A stretch of DNA of 64,000 nt from Wolinella sp963540505. GTDB taxonomy: Bacteria; Campylobacterota; Campylobacteria; Campylobacterales; Helicobacteraceae. Below the pieces are notes generated by a model. That model made no database searches. It saw only the letters and a list, made by a program, of their open reading frames with translations, and was not told the origin of the DNA. Position numbers and translations under genes: made by a program. The stretch covers positions 1 to 64,000 of the forward strand of contig CAUTMV010000009.1 in assembly GCA_963540505.1 (NCBI GenBank), in the 5' to 3' direction. Below, piece by piece: positions 60,954 through 64,000 of the stretch (position 1 is its first letter; every line of letters starts with the position of its first letter).

Positions 60954-61724
60954 ATGGATTTTATACTTACGGAATGGTTTGTCAAAGCTCCCTATGGCGT
61001 GAGCTTTTTAGCCGGTATGCTGACATTTTTAAGCCCTTGTGTGTTGCCTTTAGTTCCCGCATATCTTTCGTATGTTTCGGGTGTTTCGCTAGGTGAGCTT
61101 AAGGGGGGCGATTCCCTAAATATTGCGATGAGGTGGCGGATATTTCGCGCTTCACTCTTCTTTGTTTTGGGGTTTTCGCTGGTTTTTGTCCTGCTTGGAG
61201 CGTCGATGGCGCGTATTATCGGCAATGTTTTCAATAACGATCTTTTTGCCTACATTGCCGGGGGAATCATTGTGATTTTCGGGCTTCATGTCGCAAAAAT
61301 CATCAACATTCCGTTTCTTAATTACGAAAAACGCGCGGATTTTAGCCTCAAAAACGAGCAGAAAAATGGCGGAATCTTCAAAAACTTCATCAGCGCATAC
61401 CTCGCGCCCCTGCTTCTTGGAATCTCCTTTGCACTGGGCTGGACGCCTTGCATCGGTCCGATTTTTGCCGGGATTATTTCACTTGCAGCGAGCGAGAGCA
61501 CCCGAGGAATCGTGCTCATGAGCGTCTATGCCGCGGGGCTTGGTGTGCCTTTTTTGCTCTCAGCCCTGCTTGTAAGCACCATGATTGGCTGGCTTGGGAA
61601 ATTGAAGCGCTACATGAGGGTTATTGAGCTACTTTCAGGCGCACTTTTGGTGGGAATCGGCGTCCTAGTCGCGAGTGGCGGTCTTGGGCGAATTTCCGGA
61701 TTCCTGCTTGAGAAGCTGGCATAA
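60954..61724 (+). CDS. ccdA: cytochrome c biogenesis protein CcdA
   Basis: Protein of 256 aa of the DsbD/CcdA family with six or seven membrane helices. FLSPCVLPLVPAYLSYVSG near residue 26 and LGWTPCIGPIFAG near residue 160 hold the two redox Cys that carry electrons from cytoplasmic thioredoxin to periplasmic thiol proteins for heme attachment. It supports the cytochromes c seen in the window. AAAGGAG lies before the ATG. A hairpin follows the stop. Confidence 0.92.
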   Translation: MDFILTEWFVKAPYGVSFLAGMLTFLSPCVLPLVPAYLSYVSGVSLGELKGGDSLNIAMRWRIFRASLFFVLGFSLVFVLLGASMARIIGNVFNNDLFAYIAGGIIVIFGLHVAKIINIPFLNYEKRADFSLKNEQKNGGIFKNFISAYLAPLLLGISFALGWTPCIGPIFAGIISLAASESTRGIVLMSVYAAGLGVPFLLSALLVSTMIGWLGKLKRYMRVIELLSGALLVGIGVLVASGGLGRISGFLLEKLA

Positions 61725-61727
61725 CAG

Positions 61728-61749
61728 GCGGGAATCCGAGCATTCCCGC
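61728..61749 (+). terminator. hairpin after ccdA made from the common GGGAATC word
   Basis: GCGGGAAT (61728-61735) and ATTCCCGC (61742-61749) are a perfect 8-bp inverted repeat around a six-base spacer, three bases after the ccdA stop. The left arm continues as GGGAATC, the over-represented word of this genome. No strong T-run follows, so terminator use is likely but not certain. Confidence 0.6.
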
Positions 61750-61820
61750 GCTCGCACCTTCACGCTTGCTTATGTCCTCACTCGCGCTTGTCCACCCCTC
61801 ATGCTCGCGGAGGTTTTACG

Positions 61821-62756
61821 TCATCTTATCTTCACGGGTAGGATATTAAACCGCTCCTTAAAAATTTTGCTAAAGTAGCCAAGACTTCTGTATCCTACGA
61901 GATTAGCCGCTTCTTTGACACTGATCTCGCCCCTTAGGAGCAGCTGCTTGGATTCTTGCATGCGCGCCTCATGGAGTGCGCCATGAATCGTCTCGCCATA
62001 GAGTTGTTTGAAGCCCTGCTTAAGAGTGCATTCATTGATTGCACTTTTGCGCGCTAATTCCCTAATCGTCGGAGGATTTTGCAGGTCGCTTAGGAGGATT
62101 TCGCGCGCTTTTTGTATGCACTTGAGCTCGTTTTCATTTAGGGTAGATTCCTGCGGTTTGAGGCGAAAGGCTTCATAGGAGAGTTCAAGAATTCTGGACT
62201 CGATATAGATCTCCTGCAATCGCCCTTCAAGCAGCTTGGTTCGCTCTATTTCAGCCAAGAGCGCGCGCTCTTTTGCGCTGATTCCCCGCTTGTGTTCGAT
62301 GGTTACGATTTTATTACGTGAGGTGTTTTGGTGCGGGAGTAGCGCGTCGTAGGTAGGTTCATCAAACATCAGATGAGTGGTCAAATAGAGCCGCCCTTTG
62401 GCAAAAAGATGTGAGAAACTGAAATGACTGCCAAAACTACCGATGGTTAGGCTATTTTCCGCTAAATTCACACGGGAATCTTCACGGGAATTAAGCATGG
62501 AGAAGGAGTGGAATGCCTCGCCGTGATTGAAGGTCGCAAAGTAGCGCGATTCCACACTTTTGCTGATACAACGCACATCTTCGTTAAAGAGGCTTTTGCA
62601 GCTGCACAGCGAGATTCCGTTACCAAGGTTATAGACACTCATGAATATTTTGCCCACCAAAGCGGGAATCGTAAGCTCCGTGTGGCTTTTGTTGTTGCCA
62701 AGAGTTAGGCTTGTTTGCCAGTTTGGATCAAGATCATCAAGGTCGATACACTTCAT
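61821..62756 (-). CDS. AraC-family transcription regulator
   Basis: Protein of 311 aa. The C-terminal 100 residues are a double-HTH AraC domain: TIRELARKSAINECTLKQGF, then YGETIHGALHEARM, and the second HTH EISVKEAANLVGYRSLGYFS, then KIFKERFNILPVKIR. The N-terminal two-thirds would bind an effector. It is divergent from an ABC exporter gene. The PchR/YbtA type, which senses siderophores, often sits next to such exporters; that link is inferred. Confidence 0.88.
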   Translation of the reverse strand: MKCIDLDDLDPNWQTSLTLGNNKSHTELTIPALVGKIFMSVYNLGNGISLCSCKSLFNEDVRCISKSVESRYFATFNHGEAFHSFSMLNSREDSRVNLAENSLTIGSFGSHFSFSHLFAKGRLYLTTHLMFDEPTYDALLPHQNTSRNKIVTIEHKRGISAKERALLAEIERTKLLEGRLQEIYIESRILELSYEAFRLKPQESTLNENELKCIQKAREILLSDLQNPPTIRELARKSAINECTLKQGFKQLYGETIHGALHEARMQESKQLLLRGEISVKEAANLVGYRSLGYFSKIFKERFNILPVKIR

Positions 62757-62787
62757 CGCGCGATTTTTCCTTTTTGTGATAAAAATA

Positions 62788-62840
62788 TTCCCGTTTGTGT
62801 CAATTTCTTATTGATAGTAGTTCCCACATTTATATATAAT
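62788..62840. promoter_or_regulatory. candidate AraC-regulated promoter of the ABC exporter
   Basis: The 174-base gap between the divergent genes holds TATAAT at 62835-62840, a repeated TTCCC at 62788-62792 and 62821-62825 (33 bases apart, about three helical turns), and a small inverted repeat TCAAT-TTCTT-ATTGA at 62800-62814. The layout suits an AraC-type activator but is suggestive only. Confidence 0.35.
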
Positions 62841-62930
62841 CTATCTTTTAAAAGAGTTGAAATTACGCAAGAATGGCATGCAAAGTAATTTTGCACCCAT
62901 CAAACATTCTATAGTGAGGATTATTTGAAG

Positions 62931-64000
62931 ATGAAAAATGCTCTACTTGAAGTCATGCAGCCCATCAAAAAGGAGATATGGCTTGGGATTATTACGGCGG
63001 TGTTCTCTTCGCTGCTTGAGTTGCTCGGGTTTTGTAGCTTTGCGCTTATTATTGATTCGCTTGCGAATGAGAGTTTTCGCTACGTTTATGTGCTGGGCGC
63101 GTTTTTGCTTATGCTCGGCGCATTTATTATAAGGGCATGGGCGTTTAATATTTCGCACATTGGCGCATTTAGATTAGAGGAGATTTTGCGTCATGATTTG
63201 ATTGCTAAAATCGCTACGATTCCCCTAGGCGAGGTTATTACAGAGGGGACAGGCAAGCTTAAGAATGCTATTTTGGAAAGCGTGGCGGGATTGCATGCCT
63301 TTGTCGCGGATACGACGCCTATGATTGGGCGTGTGGTGGCTTTCCCGATTTTTTCACTCATCGCACTTTTTATTTTTGATTATCGTATGGCGCTCACAAG
63401 CCTTGTAGTCGTGATTGTGGGATTTTTCTTCATGGCGGGTGCGATGAAGGATAATGAAAAGCACCGAATTGCCTATGAGAGGAATCAGGCGCGCATTAAT
63501 GCCTCAGTGATTGAATTTGTGCAGGCGATGCCTGCGGTGCGCACTTTTAGCGATGGCGACATGGTCTTTAATCGCTACAGTGAGGCGATTGAGGATTACA
63601 CCAAAGGGATTAAGGTGTGGTATGAGAGCTTTGGCTTTAAGGGCAAGCTCGCGATGACGTTTCTGACGCCCCTTCCGACGATTATCACGCTTTGTATTGT
63701 GGGAATCTACCTCTATTTTCAGGGCGAAATCACTCTGGGTGTGTTTGTGGCTTCGCTCATGTTAGGCACGGCGAGTAGCGATTCCCTTATGCCACTTATG
63801 TGGTTGAATAACTTTGTCAGAAAATCTACCGCTTCAGCAGAGGGAATCCTTTCGGTGCTTAGGATTCCCAGCTTGAGTGTCCCGGATAATCCCAAGATTC
63901 CCACACATTTTGATGTGAGTGTCGAGGGAGTGAGCTTTAAATATCAAGGGCGCGAAGAGTGGGCGATCAAAGATGTGAATTTGCACGTCAATGAGGGCTC
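62931..64000 (+). CDS. ABC transporter, fused permease/ATPase (cut by the window end)
   Basis: Open from 62931 to the last base, 356 codons, with no stop. Residues to about 300 form the permease with about six membrane helices (for example ELLGFCSFALIIDSL and FPIFSLIALFIFDY), and the ATPase begins with VSVEGVSFKYQGREEWAIKDV near residue 327; Walker A would follow outside the window. This is an exporter-type half transporter, like YbtP/IrtA siderophore transporters in design. ATG at 62931 is used; a TTG two codons earlier is closer to the GAGGA site. The AraC gene is divergent. Confidence 0.85.
   Translation, partial: MKNALLEVMQPIKKEIWLGIITAVFSSLLELLGFCSFALIIDSLANESFRYVYVLGAFLLMLGAFIIRAWAFNISHIGAFRLEEILRHDLIAKIATIPLGEVITEGTGKLKNAILESVAGLHAFVADTTPMIGRVVAFPIFSLIALFIFDYRMALTSLVVVIVGFFFMAGAMKDNEKHRIAYERNQARINASVIEFVQAMPAVRTFSDGDMVFNRYSEAIEDYTKGIKVWYESFGFKGKLAMTFLTPLPTIITLCIVGIYLYFQGEITLGVFVASLMLGTASSDSLMPLMWLNNFVRKSTASAEGILSVLRIPSLSVPDNPKIPTHFDVSVEGVSFKYQGREEWAIKDVNLHVNEG

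Noticed and set aside
1..64000. CRISPR array, tRNA, rRNA, insertion sequence or prophage
   Set aside because: No regularly spaced direct repeats, no tRNA- or rRNA-like sequence, no transposase or integrase, and no phage structural genes were seen. The CI-like regulator at 2183 stands alone.

Overview
The window is about 64 kb of a Campylobacterota (Campylobacterales-type) chromosome of moderate GC content. Several gene neighbourhoods match those I know from Campylobacter and relatives: gmhB-hldD-hldE-gmhA; cmoB followed by a Cj0977-like hotdog protein; murC, a small membrane protein, then mutS2; recA-eno-FtsB-like-AMIN-aroK; fliQ-murB; fabD with the MTA/SAH (aminofutalosine) nucleosidase; and a CmeABC-type RND pump. 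Menaquinone appears to be made by the futalosine route (MqnB- and MqnD-type genes). I cannot name the species. I saw no rRNA, tRNA, CRISPR array, insertion sequence or prophage block.

Layout. 1-1155: two type IV pilin-like genes, the first behind an 18-G homopolymer. 1.5-6.2 kb: LOG-family protein, CI-like regulator, acetyltransferase, cmoB cluster, then rsfS, nadD and nikR on the minus strand. 6.3-13.8 kb: a tightly overlapping plus-strand series: prepilin peptidase, LptF-type permease, truA, a TauE/SafE-type membrane protein, the four ADP-heptose genes and an unknown gene. 13.8-16.8 kb: an anaerobic ribonucleotide reductase locus in which NrdD is split. The 702-aa body ends at its zinc motif, and a separate 58-aa gene carries the glycyl-radical segment, followed by nrdG. 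16.8-23.7 kb: YhcH-family protein, tetraheme cytochrome, AEC transporter, orphan trpB, nitroreductase, mutY and an NSS transporter. 23.8-30.3 kb: a TetR regulator and a three-gene RND efflux pump with two candidate operators. 30.6-35.1 kb: four more pilin-like genes and a PilT-type ATPase. 35.3-47.3 kb: mostly minus-strand housekeeping (fabD, slyD, a multi-PAS histidine kinase, aroK, eno, recA). 47.4-57.4 kb: mqnD, a di-heme peroxidase, fliQ, murB, mutS2, murC, a dapC-like aminotransferase and a DEAD-box helicase. 57.6-60.2 kb: an MBOAT/SGNH O-acylation pair. 60.3-64 kb: an HTH protein, ccdA, and an AraC regulator divergent from an ABC exporter cut by the window end.

How the parts connect. 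Prepilin peptidase, six pilin-like proteins and a retraction-type ATPase are the pieces of one type IV pilus or pseudopilus system, though the assembly ATPase, platform protein and secretin are not here. The pilins fall into two sequence groups, suggesting duplication of a two-gene unit, and G-tract length suggests phase-variable expression. The heptose genes and LptF serve the LPS. CcdA, the tetraheme cytochrome and the peroxidase fit a cytochrome-rich microaerobic respiratory lifestyle, as does a replaceable glycyl-radical subunit.

Across the whole window the word GGGAATC/GATTCCC is far more frequent than chance, in genes (several reading frames) and in gaps. It also appears as inverted pairs inside terminator-like hairpins, as uptake sequences do in other naturally competent bacteria.
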